64,000 bases of DNA. Origin: Tritrichomonas musculus. Its lineage: Eukaryota > Parabasalia > Tritrichomonadida > Tritrichomonadidae. A model generated the notes under the pieces. That model made no database searches. It was not told the DNA's origin and saw only the letters and a program-made list of their open reading frames with translations. Shown piece after piece: positions 1 to 10,696 of this stretch. The stretch is taken from contig JAPFFF010000011.1 of NCBI GenBank assembly GCA_039105265.1, forward strand, positions 5,574,550 to 5,638,549. The letters run 5' to 3'. The translations under genes and the position numbers were made by a program. Position 1 is the stretch's first letter. Each line of letters begins with the position of its first letter.

Positions 1-1
1 T

Positions 2-586
2 GTTAAGCAAGAGCAGAATGTGAATATTAAGATCGCCGCGAATAGACCTCCACCAGTTCAACCAGTATCATACCCTCAAGTCCCACAGATGCAACCCCAA
101 ATGGGATATACTAAAGGTTATCCTCAAAATGGCACACAGGATGCAAATTTTACTACAGCCTCGACAACTGGTGCATATCCATCAGTTGCTCCAATAAACA
201 GTCCACCCAAAGGAACTTCATTCCCTGAGTCTTCGACAATAGATCGTTCATTAGAACCCGACACTGACGACTTGGGTACCAAAAATAAATTCCTCGAGAT
301 ATTGCTGAATATCTATGAGACCAATCCACTGAGGATGAACAACTATCTAGTGTGTCATAGCAATACACTGATGGAGCTCATTAAGATACTCACTAAGGCT
401 GACAAGGTTGAGCTGGTCATCAATGAGGATAGTGGGTGCACTGGTTGTGTTTCAAACTCCAAGTACATGAAAATCGATAAGATATTGGTGTCCAAAAACG
501 GGGTATCCAATGAGTTGAAATATGGATATAACCATGTATGGACTGAGCTCATAAGACACTCGATATCACTCAAAATTTGTATTTAA
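2..586 (+). CDS. Polinton-associated protein of unknown function, 5' end outside the window
   Basis: The frame is open to the left edge of the window and has no ATG near its visible beginning, so this is the C-terminal 194 residues of a longer protein. The visible N-terminal half (about 90 residues) is rich in Pro, Gln, Tyr and Ser and looks disordered. The last ~95 residues are a folded-looking region with many Leu, Ile and Asn and a CTGC motif. It is followed after 10 bp by a 49-codon ORF and then by the ATPase, all on the same strand, so they may be expressed together. I do not recognise the family. The position beside the ATPase suggests a structural or assembly part, but that is inference. 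Confidence 0.5.
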   Translation, partial: VKQEQNVNIKIAANRPPPVQPVSYPQVPQMQPQMGYTKGYPQNGTQDANFTTASTTGAYPSVAPINSPPKGTSFPESSTIDRSLEPDTDDLGTKNKFLEILLNIYETNPLRMNNYLVCHSNTLMELIKILTKADKVELVINEDSGCTGCVSNSKYMKIDKILVSKNGVSNELKYGYNHVWTELIRHSISLKICI

Positions 587-596
587 ATTTGCATAA

Positions 597-746
597 ATGT
601 CCAGCGCAAGTGAAATCATTATGAATATACTATTGGGATTGATATTGGTGACCAATGTAGTTGAACTGCTATTACTGGTATCGCTTACAGCAGAAGATGA
701 ACCACCTGAGCTGACTGATGAGCTGAGGCGCACACTATATGCGTAA
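597..746 (+). CDS. Small single-pass membrane protein, 49 aa, Polinton-associated
   Basis: An ATG at 597 opens a 49-codon frame ending in TAA at 744-746. Residues about 7-32 form one strongly hydrophobic stretch rich in Leu, Ile and Val, followed by an acidic and then basic tail, which predicts one transmembrane helix. It fills nearly all the space between the preceding ORF (ends 586) and the ATPase (starts 766), which supports it as a real gene in a compact array. Function is unknown. It could also be chance hydrophobic coding, because it is short. Confidence 0.4.
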   Translation: MSSASEIIMNILLGLILVTNVVELLLLVSLTAEDEPPELTDELRRTLYA

Positions 747-765
747 AAGCTTTATTTTTGATTAA

Positions 766-1755
766 ATGTTATATTACAAGCGCCTACAACCAACCCTTTT
801 CGACTATACATCTATTGAATTATCAGACAGTTCCAGTGAAGATCCAATTGATCTTGATACATTCGATAGGTACCAGAAGCAGCAACCGGTATCCAAGAGG
901 TTTGATGTTGACGAGGCTATGAGTGAGGCCTATTCCAAGAATAGGGATAAAATCACGAATGCATCCATAAGGCCAATCGCTAATGGGATCTATGCGTGGT
1001 ACAATACTTTGAACATACTGGTAGCATCACAAGGCAAAGGCAAGAGCCATACAGTAATTCGCGATATCATTCAAATGAGTAGACTCAATAACGGGGGCTT
1101 TGGGGGAACCCCTGAGGATTCGCAGAATCCGTTCCACCTGATTGTGTATGTGAGTAAGAATGGTATTATAAATGATTCCACATTTGAATCTCAACGCGAG
1201 CTCATCAACCTGCCCATTGAGGTCGTCGCTGATAGTAATGCTGAACGGTATTTGAAGGAACTCGATTTATGGAAGGAGTTGTACAACAAATATAGCTCAG
1301 CTGGGAAGGCTACAGTTGAAGCGTCAGCTGGAGCAGACTTGTCTGCGACCGAGTCCAAGCTGCAGCAGATGTTTGAGTTCCTCCATATCAGCAAACTAGG
1401 GAAACCCAATGTACCACTCAACACCATAATCCTGTGCGAGGACTTCATTAAGAGCAAGCTGTTGAAGTCAGCATACTTCACAAACTATATCACCCAGTTG
1501 CGCCATAAGAACTCAATCGTATACATCAATATCCAGTTCTTCAAGGGGGTGCCAACCGATTACAAAAATAACTGCACATCATTCTTCATATTCAATGGGT
1601 TCTCACGACAGAAACTCAATTACATATATCAGCAGGTGAGCATACCTTGTGAGTTCGAGGAGTTGTGGCAAAAATATAGAACATTATCTGGACATGATTT
1701 CATATTGGTGAACACAGTTGAACATGATATGCAAGTGGTGTACTCAAAGGTTTAG
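766..1755 (+). CDS. Packaging-type ATPase of a Polinton/Maverick (FtsK/HerA, A32-like)
   Basis: The protein is 329 aa. After a ~70-residue polar N-terminus, a hydrophobic strand leads into a P-loop that reads ASQGKGKSHT (residues about 86-95), a Walker A site. A second hydrophobic strand ending in an acidic pair, NTIILCEDF at about residues 219-227, fits Walker B. Length and layout match the small DNA-packaging ATPases of Polintons and related viruses, which pump DNA into capsids. It starts at an ATG 19 bp after the preceding small ORF and ends in a 4-bp convergent overlap with the gene on the other strand. The exact subfamily cannot be settled without a profile search. A plain AAA-type ATPase of another role is the alternative. 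Confidence 0.65.
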   Translation: MLYYKRLQPTLFDYTSIELSDSSSEDPIDLDTFDRYQKQQPVSKRFDVDEAMSEAYSKNRDKITNASIRPIANGIYAWYNTLNILVASQGKGKSHTVIRDIIQMSRLNNGGFGGTPEDSQNPFHLIVYVSKNGIINDSTFESQRELINLPIEVVADSNAERYLKELDLWKELYNKYSSAGKATVEASAGADLSATESKLQQMFEFLHISKLGKPNVPLNTIILCEDFIKSKLLKSAYFTNYITQLRHKNSIVYINIQFFKGVPTDYKNNCTSFFIFNGFSRQKLNYIYQQVSIPCEFEELWQKYRTLSGHDFILVNTVEHDMQVVYSKV

Positions 1756-2231
1756 GCAAAATCTGGGTCAGCATCCAATACCAAATCTTGATGCTTGCCG
1801 ATGAATACATCAGGTTCCACAATATTGTATTTTTCACGAAGTTTTACAATGAGATCCTTGGTGTTTATATTGGTTCTCTCAATCGAGTAGTTGTAATACG
1901 GACATTCCTTGAATTCGTGTTTTTCGGTATTCCCATTTACGAAGAACTCGTGCATGTTGGCACTCAATTTGCGTCTACTATTGGATGTCAATTTGACGTA
2001 TTCAAGGTTCATCTCCTTGAGCTTGTTAGGGTAGAATCTAATGGTTTCAGTATCATTCTGGAGTGATACGTATAGGACCTTTGCGAGGTACAGCGAGTTC
2101 TTCAAATTGAATGGTAACTTGTCACATAATATTGCGAAATTACATTTTGCAAATCCATCAGGCTTTGGTAATAGGGAAATCAATGTGTTGATGTATTCGT
2201 AGACAGTGAAATTGTTTGGGGTGGATTCCAT
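1752..2231 (-). CDS. Unknown Polinton-associated protein, 159 aa
   Basis: A reverse-strand ORF that starts at the ATG at 2231; the frame runs a few codons further upstream but without an ATG. The protein is mixed alpha/beta in appearance, with a hydrophobic stretch near residue 35-55 and several Asn-Tyr-rich turns. Its stop codon overlaps the ATPase stop by 4 bp in convergent orientation, typical of a tightly packed element. I do not recognise a family or motif. Confidence 0.5.
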   Translation of the reverse strand: MESTPNNFTVYEYINTLISLLPKPDGFAKCNFAILCDKLPFNLKNSLYLAKVLYVSLQNDTETIRFYPNKLKEMNLEYVKLTSNSRRKLSANMHEFFVNGNTEKHEFKECPYYNYSIERTNINTKDLIVKLREKYNIVEPDVFIGKHQDLVLDADPDFA

Positions 2232-2270
2232 TTGGTGTTGATAAAAAATCAATATTCAAATTTAAAAATG

Positions 2271-2327
2271 ATCTCTCCTACTACTACTACTAGATTCCTC
2301 CTACTACTATCATCAAATTGGTAACGG
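2271..2327. repeat. Left arm of a ~57-bp inverted repeat (CTA-rich)
   Basis: Starts ATCTCTCCTACTACTACTAC and ends near GGTAACGG. The reverse complement occurs at 3988-4051 with one small length difference in the triplet run. The two arms enclose the 462-489 aa reverse-strand gene. This may be a copy of the Polinton end sequence or the border of an inverted cassette. Confidence 0.75.
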
Positions 2328-2380
2328 CTGGACTCGAGAGGAGTTCATAAAATTCAATTTGAGTAAATCCTTTAATTGGA

Positions 2381-2420
2381 ATCGCGAATGCGAATACGAA
2401 TGCGAATGCGAATGCGAACA
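2381..2420. repeat. Short GAATGC hexamer repeat
   Basis: About six imperfect copies of GAATGC/GAATAC in a row, just beyond the 3' end of the reverse-strand gene that stops at 2452. Simple-sequence tract, no function implied. Confidence 0.7.
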
Positions 2421-2451
2421 CATAAATGCATAAATGCAAAAATATAACTTC

Positions 2452-3840
2452 TCAAGCCTTGGTGTAGTACACAACTTTATTATACTTCTCCCATGCAATG
2501 GTCTTAAGCAGGAACTGCGTTCGCAGTTTACCCGATTTTGAGAGTATCATACCTAATCCACGAGGGGTTATATTAGTGTCGAAGTACTCATTATATTTTT
2601 GAGTCAATTCTACTATACATATCTTATCATTTGGGAGACCCTTAATGAAATTGTCCAAGGTCTTCTCCTGATCAATTTCACATACTTCAGCTATAATGGG
2701 TGTATGCTGGGGTTCGGCATTTGATTCCTTGGCAGATTCCTTGGCTATCCCAGGTTCGGCATTTGATGCCTCAGCCAAACTTTGTTTGGATTCTTCAATA
2801 ATTGGTACAGTTCGAGGTTCATCATTTGATTCCTTGGCAGATTCCTTGGCAGATTCCTTGGCAGATTCCTTGGCAGATACCTCAGTCAAACTCTGTTTGG
2901 ATTTCTCAGCCATCTCTGGTTCCTTAATGTGGATATAATTTAAGAGCTCATTTTCACATATTTTTGTAATGCAATCCTTGATTTCCTTATCGATGATTTT
3001 GGATAAATCGTGTAAGATATATTCATTGAGATTCTTCATGAGTACTCTAGAGTACCCAATAACGAGTTCACTAGATGACATTTCAGTTGGGGGATATTGA
3101 TCAAGTTTATTATCGATTGCATCAATGATTGTTCCAAGGTATAGATTATAACAAGCATTACTGATTTCCTCACGCAATTTCACGAGGGAATCATATTTAT
3201 GTATATCATTTGCGAAGTACTCATTCGTTGCAACTTCGTTGCTGAGCGCAAGCGTTCCAACTCCAGTGAGTAGCTTAGTGAAGCTAGATATCAATCTCTG
3301 TGTTAATGAATCGAATAGGTTTATGACCTTGGTAGAGGTTCTATCATAGTACACCGATTTAATGGTACCCTCATATGATTTGTCCTTGGGACATAATGAT
3401 TTGACCTTATTGACAAACGATTCGAATATGCAACTGAGCAAATTCTGGTTGAACATATTGATATCCTTTGTGATGATGTCAATGGTATAATCAAGGGGAT
3501 GCGTATAACTGTAAATCAAAGTTTTGCGTTTCTTATCGAGCTCATCTTGAAATTTCATTAGACGTTCGCGATCTCGGTTGATATATGATAACTCCTTCAT
3601 TAGCAGTGCTCGCTCAGGAGATTCAATGTTTGTATAACTATCAATTTTGGTATTCATATCTTGGATCCACTCATCGTACTCATCAAGCGAGAGCTCCTTA
3701 TGTATATAGCACTTGATAGCTGACTCGCGATTATGTTCACGTTGGGATTTATTCAATATTTTGTTCATACGAATCTCCAATTCCTTGCAGAAAGAACCTT
3801 CATATGAAACTATTTGGGTGTTAGTTGGGACAATACTCAT
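2452..3840 (-). CDS. Unknown Polinton-associated protein with KESA repeats, 462 aa
   Basis: The frame opens with an ATG at 3921 (489 aa), but the ATG at 3840 is preferred because the 27 residues before it look like AT-rich leader sequence. Residues about 30-320 are a helical, charged region with Lys-Glu-Arg-rich coiled-coil character. A low-complexity segment follows with four copies of the 4-residue unit KESA (12-bp DNA repeat near 2830-2880) and related ESKQSL units. The last ~70 residues look like a small winged-helix-type domain, with a TPRGLGMILSKSG stretch, similar in feel to DNA-binding tails of viral replication proteins. That last point is a weak impression. Flanked by the inverted repeats at 2271 and 3988. 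Function unknown. Confidence 0.5.
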   Translation of the reverse strand: MSIVPTNTQIVSYEGSFCKELEIRMNKILNKSQREHNRESAIKCYIHKELSLDEYDEWIQDMNTKIDSYTNIESPERALLMKELSYINRDRERLMKFQDELDKKRKTLIYSYTHPLDYTIDIITKDINMFNQNLLSCIFESFVNKVKSLCPKDKSYEGTIKSVYYDRTSTKVINLFDSLTQRLISSFTKLLTGVGTLALSNEVATNEYFANDIHKYDSLVKLREEISNACYNLYLGTIIDAIDNKLDQYPPTEMSSSELVIGYSRVLMKNLNEYILHDLSKIIDKEIKDCITKICENELLNYIHIKEPEMAEKSKQSLTEVSAKESAKESAKESAKESNDEPRTVPIIEESKQSLAEASNAEPGIAKESAKESNAEPQHTPIIAEVCEIDQEKTLDNFIKGLPNDKICIVELTQKYNEYFDTNITPRGLGMILSKSGKLRTQFLLKTIAWEKYNKVVYYTKA

Positions 3841-3987
3841 TTTCAAACCGGATAAAAAATTAAATTGATTCGAGAATTGCATTATTTTTGGGATCGTCAA
3901 TTTATGGAAATGCGTAAGCATTTATCTTGAGGCGAAGCCGAAAAGGATTTACCTAAAATGGATTTTGAGAGGCCCCTTTTGGATACC

Positions 3988-4051
3988 CCGTTACCAATTT
4001 GATGATAGTAGTAGGAGGAATCTAGTAGTAGTAGTAGTAGTATGAGAGATC
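3988..4051. repeat. Right arm of the ~57-bp inverted repeat (TAG-rich)
   Basis: Reverse complement of 2271-2327, with a longer AGT triplet run near 4023-4042. It lies just upstream of the reverse-strand gene, so it also sits in that gene's promoter area. Confidence 0.75.
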
Positions 4052-4080
4052 CTTAGGAGAGACCCTTCAGGATAACCCTA

Positions 4081-4319
4081 GTAGTGATGGTAGTTCCGCA
4101 TGGGGATATGGGGATATGGAGGGGATATGGAGGGGATACCTGGCACATGCAATTTCCTTTAAAAGACCATAGATTCCTTTGATTTGGACTATGACATTTC
4201 AGCAAAAATTCAAGGTCTGGAGCTTAATTTTAAATGGTTATGTGAATATCAAAATTAGGCTAGATGTGGCTGTTATATTTGAAATTTATCTGGTCCCCAT
4301 GCGGAACTACCATCACTAC
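4081..4319. mobile_element. MITE, 239 bp, perfect 26-bp terminal inverted repeats, TA target
   Basis: 4081-4106 begins GTAGTGATGGTAGTTCCGCA and its exact reverse complement is 4294-4319. TA stands on both sides (4079-4080 and 4320-4321), as expected for Tc1/mariner-type insertion. There is no ORF; the centre carries a GGGGATATGGA direct repeat. It was probably mobilised by a mariner-type transposase encoded elsewhere. The TA call is short, so superfamily is tentative. Confidence 0.7.
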
Positions 4320-4321
4320 TA

Positions 4322-6886
4322 ACGCTAGACTAATGCTTAATATTCCAACAAAATCTTTTAGATAAATACATGATAATAATGTCCAAATTGACACTTTAGT
4401 TTGAGAAATTATTCTATTTTTTATTATATTGTATATTCATGACTTTTAAAGATCCCTCAATTGTGCGCCTACTTTTTATAAAACATTTTTTTTTTTTTTT
4501 AGGAGTGTGAGCTTTTGGAGTATTCTTAGATAAGATTCGTGAAGCTGAACTTGTGGAGAAGAAGTATAGGCTAGGAGAAATAGCAACCTCAGCCCATATT
4601 GCCATTAATTCTTGTTAGGCGGTATTTTTCTATACTTATCAATTTCATACATAAAATCCCAATATCTTTAAAATCAAATACCAACATCATAACCATTGCC
4701 CTTAGCTTAATTTTTTTATCTTTTATAATTTCACCCTTCAAGAAGTACTTTCTAATAATTACCTTTCCAATTATACCAATAATATCTTCCTTTTGCATGC
4801 CTTAAGAATATATAAAGAGTTTTTAATTCGCTCATTAGTATGATGGGAAAAAATTAAATTGTAGTCTTTATAACATTCATAACTATATTATATAGTTAAT
4901 GAACATACTTGCACTATTTTGGTCACCATCAGTTTTTTCTTCTTCATGTTGAAATATAAAGAATCAATACAAAAAAAGTGTTTGCATATCTCAAATTTAA
5001 GGTAATATATATTCAGAATGACATGAATATCATTCATTTATGCTAATATAAAAAAGAAAGTACAATATAACGAATATACATGAATCAAAACTAAGTTATT
5101 TTTTTGTTTACATGGAGATTCATGATTTTATTATATATTTTTTATGTAATGTTTTAAAAAAGTAATAAAATAGTATTTTCTATTAGTTTCTCCTTTGAAA
5201 TTTTAAAATTTAAATATATTATATATATATGTGATTGGATACATATCAATTATATGTTTAAATTATGCTAAAATAATATACATATTCATATATTTATATT
5301 TTTAGGTCAATCTTATAAAGCTCTCAATTTATTTTTTGAATGAAAACATAAATTTCTCATTTAAAATTATATTTTTATTATTTTTTAATTTGTTATTAGG
5401 CATATATATAAATAATATTTATATTTTTAATATATATCTTCAATTTATCCAAATTATCGAGATGATTATATATTTTAGTCAATTATCTGAATAATATCAT
5501 TTTAACAGGAATATATATGAGAATAATATTACATAACTGTTGTTTTACCAAATATCATGTGAAGATCAAAAATGTATAGTAATTTCAAACTTTTCAAAAC
5601 TAATTAAATTCATAAAATTATAAATGATAATAATATTTGCATATAAATATAGTTGATAATCTTATTAAGTTAAGTAAATCTTTTTTATATAAAGGAAAGC
5701 AAAGGATTTTCATTTAAATTTCATGAATTCTTTAATAAATAAAATATTTTTCGCGTAATTATATATTATAAGTGAAAATAAAATTGATAATTTTGGATTA
5801 AAGCCTTATTAATTATATATTTACAAAATCATCTTATTTCATCTAAAAAAAAAGTATTTTCATTTTTTAACCTATTGTAAAATCTAATGATACTGTTTTT
5901 AAAGTATTATAGATCAAAAAAAAAACTTATTCAAAACATATTTAGAGATATTTAAATTTTATTATGTATATATACTTGTGAATAACCACAATTATTCCTC
6001 AGAATCTTCTCAATTTTTCCTTCTCAAATATGTGTAGATTGACTTTAGCGGCAAAAATAATTCAAAATATAAAATTAAAATATCTTATTAAATAACATTT
6101 AATATAGGTATTAATATATATTATAATTATTATATAAAATATTTTATACAAATATACATATTATACTATATTTGATACTTATTATATCAAACTTATGATA
6201 CTTTAATTGTTAATTCAAAATTTTCTTTGAAATATTGTTAATAAAAAAAATAACCTTTTCAAATTAAAATGTATCAATATCTTAATATATTATGAATATG
6301 AATACTTTACCGGAAATAAATATAAATATAAATAAAAAATAAACAATTAAAAATAGATTTATATTATGAAAAATAAAACATAAAAACAAAACCATTTTAT
6401 ATAAAAAATTTAATATATAAAAAACTATATTTCACTTGGAATTCGATATTATATGTTGATAAAAACGCAATCATATACAATTTATTAAAAAGAAACAATT
6501 TTTTGGAAATTTCAAATAATTTCCAAAATACGCTTTTTTTAATTCTATTATAATATTTTGATAATCAAGCTTCATTATAACCAAAATATTGCAAAATTTT
6601 CTTTTTTTATATTTTCCATTTAAAAGATATAATATCCCATTAAAATGAATTTCTTCAAAATTTACTCAAAGTCAGCCTAGTTGATTTTCATGTAATATTC
6701 AATAAATATTATCATTTATACTTGATATAATTTATTTTTTGAATCTAATATCTTTATATCATATGTCGATTATTCCCAATTTTTAAAATATTTCTCCCAA
6801 AGATTAAAAATGATCTTAAAAAAATACCGGTAACATAATAATTTATTTTTCTAAATTGCATTAAAATTTATAATTGTTTTTTTAAA
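4322..6886. other. AT-rich intergenic stretch, no gene supported
   Basis: About 2.5 kb dominated by A/T runs with frequent stops in all frames. A somewhat less AT-rich patch at 4440-4800 has short ORFs on both strands but no recognisable protein. No tRNA, terminal repeat or tandem array was found in the rest. Confidence 0.7.
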
Positions 6887-7040
6887 ACCTGGCGTTTTTG
6901 AAAAAACGAGTTTTTTAATTTTACCTGGCAGAAGGTCAAATGTGGCGTTTTTGATTTTTTTAAAAAATATTGATCAAAAACGCCTTTAGAAAAAGTGAAA
7001 AATTGAGTAGTTGGAAAAAAATTGAATAGGCGTTTTTGAT
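6887..7040. repeat. Cluster of GGCGTTTTTGA motifs with one hairpin
   Basis: GGCGTTTTTG occurs directly at 6891, 6943 and 7029 and inverted at 6973-6984. The copies at 6943-6954 and 6973-6984 form a 12-bp stem with an AT loop. It lies just outside the left end of the Kolobok element. Could be the edge of another, older transposon. Confidence 0.6.
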
Positions 7041-7504
7041 TTATCCCCTCGTTTTTATTTAAGGGGGGAGTATACTGAGCTTTATCAAGACACAAACGTA
7101 TTTTCATGATACATTACTCTAATAAAATAGGTAAATATTTTTTTATTAACTATTTAATTTATTTAATATATAATATATTCCATTACAATCAAGATAAAAT
7201 CAATTTTTTAATTTTTTAATTTTTCAATTTAAATTTATCGTATTATTCAGAAAAACTAATTTGATAAAAAAAAGAAAAATTATCTCTTTGTTAACAAATT
7301 TCAGCCATTTTCAACAATTCTTATATTATTTTTGCTATTCTTGGTTATACGCATAGCATTAATATAATAGCAATAAAGAAAAATGGCATACTAGTCTAAT
7401 CTTACTCATATAAATTTTTTATATCTACGAGTTCTTGCAAATAAGTGATTGTATTAGTACTGTTCAGTTATATTGTCATTATATATATTCTTAGCTAACA
7501 CTTA

Positions 7505-7905
7505 TTATTTTTTCATCGTTTGAAAAATTCAATTGCAAATAATCTTTTTTATTTCTTTGAATTTCAACATACCAGTAATTAAAATAGCACCAATCAATGA
7601 TATTATTTATCACAAGTATTCTTTATTTAATAATCATTCATTTTTTCGTCGTTTGAAAAATTCAATTGCAAATAATCTTTTTTATTTCTTTGAATTTCAA
7701 CATACCAGTAATTAAAATAGCACCAATCAACGATATTATTTATCACAAGTATTCTTTATTTAATAATCATTCATTTTTTCGTCGTTTGAAAAATTCAATT
7801 GCAAATAGTATTTTTTAATTCCTATGAATTCCAATAAATAAACAATCAAATTAGTATTATTTGGTTTTGTCATCACAAATATTCTTAGCCAACATTTATT
7901 CATTT
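7505..7905. repeat. 133-bp tandem repeat, about three copies
   Basis: The GTTTGAAAAATTCAATTGCA core starts at 7518, 7651 and 7784, an exact 133-bp period. The first two copies are almost identical; the third diverges after about 25 bp and fades by 7905. The repeat lies in the subterminal region of the Kolobok element, downstream of the transposase stop, and may hold transposase binding sites (inference). Confidence 0.85.
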
Positions 7906-7983
7906 TTACATCCTATGAAAATTCAATCATACTTAAAATTCAAATCCAAAAATAATTAATTATTAATAATTAGATGTTTATTA

Positions 7984-9327
7984 ACTATTCACCATTAAAA
8001 TGAATGTTTATTTTTTTTCATTATAGTCACCTGGCGGTTCTTTACATCGTTCTCTTTCTTTGATTCTATTTAGATTTTTCTTGTCCATTTCTTTTCTTGA
8101 CTTTTTGCGCGTATTGTTTTGATTTCTTGCTATTTCATCATTTCTTATTTCATCAAGTGCTGCTGGTGAAATGGCATTTGGACAAATCTTTTCAATTAGA
8201 TGAGTTTCGAATAATGGATCGTTTTTTTTCCAACAGCAATAGCAACTCGTGCTTCGTTGCTTACAGAAAATACTTTATTTTTGGGAGCATAAATTCGCAT
8301 AGAAGCATTTAACGATTCGTTATCTTGGGTTCTTTTTTTCCCAGTTTTTCTTACGAGTTTTACGGTTTTTTTTAAAAAGTCAATTAATAAATTTTTCAAA
8401 CTCAAATCATTTTTTCCTTCTTCCCATTCCCAGAATTCATTTCCTTCTTTCCTTGGTTTTCTTGGCCTTCCGCGTCCTCTATATTTTTTTAAATCAGAGG
8501 GGTGAGTGCAATTATCATGAACACCTAATACATGGTCTGTTGTATTAGTCCACATTTGTTCTTTTTTTTCTTTATCATCGACGTTGAAGACTATAAACTT
8601 GAACCAGATGATGATTTTGGATATCAAGGTTGAAAATAATTCAAAACAAGCCTTTATTGTTTTTCTACCTGGCTGCTTTTTCTTAGCCATTTCTCTTGAT
8701 GCATTCTCGAAAAATGTGTTTGCTTTGCGTTTCAATTGCTGAATTCCATGACCTGGATCGATTGTTTCTTTTATTTTAATGTGATTATTTTTTTCAAGTA
8801 ATCGATGAGTCTTATTGTCATCATCATGGACAAATTCAACTTCTTTATTTTTTAAATCATCTCCGATTTTATTAAAAATTCTTTGAAGTCCTTCGGTTTC
8901 CATATTGTTGGATTTACCATCGTAATTTCCAACAAATGAACTTTTCGACTTTTTTTTGATTCAAATCAAATAAAGTAACGGTTCCTGCAGAACCGCAAAC
9001 TTTATGATTCCATGAACAATCACAAGAAACAGTAGAGTTAGGTTTTATTTGTTTTGCATATTTATGGCATTCATCAGATACCATGTCGGTTACTTTTTCT
9101 ACAATTTTCTTTTGTCGCTGATAAAATGTTCTTTTACATGGTGTTAAACAGTTGTAACGATTGGCTTGATGCTTTGTTCCTTCATAACCTTGTCCATTTA
9201 AAAGTGCTGAAATAACCATCATATCTGTGTTTACCTTTTGAACTGGTTCATTACATGTTTTTGATTGCTTTTTAGGTAATTTTGCAATATTTTGGCAATG
9301 AATCTTCTGCTTTGATTTAGGTGCCAT
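7984..9327 (-). pseudogene. Kolobok/Mutator-like DDE transposase with two frameshifts
   Basis: The preferred start is the ATG at 9327 (reads MAPKSKQK), 39 nt inside a slightly longer open frame. The first part carries CDCSWNHKVCGSAGTVTLFD, matching the DGSW..RG first catalytic motif of this transposase group. A frame change near 8950, at an A8/T8 run, leads into GNYDGKSNNMETEGL, the conserved G-x-S-x-x-ME-x-EG motif. A later DDDN and HVLGVHDNC match the central part, and NESLN near 8310 fits the catalytic Glu motif, followed by APKNK. A second frame change near 8225, again at an A8 run, continues as LFETHLIEKICPNA. Both breaks lie in homopolymers, so they are either early decay or read errors. 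Family recognition is from motifs, without a search. Confidence 0.7.
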
Positions 9328-9450
9328 TTTAAAAAATGATATGAAGTTTGTTTTAATTCTTCTCATATGATTAAAACGTTTGCTTTTAAAAACTAACGAT
9401 CATTTTCAATAGAAAATAAGTAATTTGTAAATAACGACAAAAATCGATAG

Positions 9451-9540
9451 AAAAAAACGAACACTCATAGAAATAAACGAACACTCATAGAAATAAACGA
9501 ACACTCGTAGAAATAAACGAACATTCATAGGAATAAAAGA
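9451..9540. repeat. 20-bp tandem repeat, about 4.5 copies
   Basis: Unit AAATAAACGAACACTCATAG in perfect phase from 9451, with a few substitutions in later copies. Sits about 125 bp upstream of the transposase start inside the Kolobok element; related CGAAC spacing continues weakly to about 9580. Confidence 0.85.
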
Positions 9541-10696
9541 AAAATCACCTAAACAAACGAACAATCACATAAAAAACGTATACACATAGAAATTAACAAA
9601 CTATTACAGAAATAAGTGATTTTTAATGGAAAAAAATGTAATTTTTATATTTATTTTTAGAATTTTCAGAAATATAAACGTATTTCATTGAAAATTAACG
9701 TATTTCTTAAGAAATAAAGTATACCACTTCTCTCAAATTTTTAAAAATCTTTTTTTGTTTATATTCGCATTTAAAATATTTAAAATATCGCATCTTATAC
9801 CAAAAAATCTAAAGATGTTGTATGATTTTTATTTTCTTTTAAAATTGTTGCTATTTTGCAAAAATTATGAATCAATATTCCAGCACATGATCGTATTCCA
9901 TTTTTTTAACATATCTCAACATTGTTTTTTTGTATATCAATCATGAAATAATATGTATCAAGCACGAGCTTTGAACTCAAATATTGGGAGACTACATATG
10001 ATTTTAAAAAAACGTCATTTTTCTATATAAAATCAAGTGTTTTCTAAACCTATCAGACGAATCAATTATTAACAAATTTAGCTTTAAATAACACAAATAA
10101 TAACTTCAGATGATATTTAAAAAACTAATGTTGAGATATTATTATTTTCTTTTTTTTATATACAATAATTTGATGTATTTTATGATGAAGGAATTTTTTA
10201 AACTTTAACTTCTTTATTTATGGATAAAATTAAAAAATATTCAAAATACTTATTTTTCTGATGATATAAATTCAATATTTTGCAGAAAAATATGATTGCA
10301 TTATGAATGAAGAGAATCGACATTATTATTATTTCATAAAAAAAAAAAGAAAAATTCTTAAAAATTCCATGCAATATTATTTAATATAATAAATTATCAT
10401 AAAATACTACTTTTAAAATCATTTTTATTAATGAATAATACAAAATTCAAGCATTTTTTTATCAACAAAAAATTGAATAAAAATTTACAGAAAAAATTCA
10501 ATATATTCATTGATTTTTTTTCTTAATATTATTCAAAATTTGAAATAAGTCAAAAAATGAAAATATCTTATTATATTATAAATATTTTTATAAATTATTA
10601 GATTTAAACTGTAATAGAAAAATAATATAAAATTATAATTCAATATTAATTTCTAATTTTATTCAGATAACGAAAAAATTGGTAAAATACTCCCCC

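Larger units (their letters stand above)
1..4078. mobile_element. Polinton/Maverick fragment, one end of the element
   Basis: The segment holds a compact block of genes with a packaging-type ATPase (766-1755), a 49-codon membrane ORF and three further ORFs, two of them on the opposite strand. Base composition is clearly less AT-rich than the DNA to its right. Triplet-rich CTA/TAG repeats in inverted pairs lie at 2271-2327 and 3988-4051, the kind of sequence found near Maverick ends. DNA polymerase B, integrase and capsid genes are not in view and would lie to the left. The genes in view look open with no obvious breaks, but whether the whole element is intact cannot be judged. The right boundary near 4078 is inferred from the MITE and the change in composition. 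Family assignment rests mainly on the ATPase and the gene layout. Confidence 0.6.

Noticed and set aside
4414-4805. Short ORFs on both strands in the less AT-rich patch
   Set aside because: No recognisable protein, one of them starts only with TTG, and opposite strands overlap fully.
7505-7905. CRISPR-like array
   Set aside because: Units are 133 bp and contiguous with no unique spacers; eukaryotic context.
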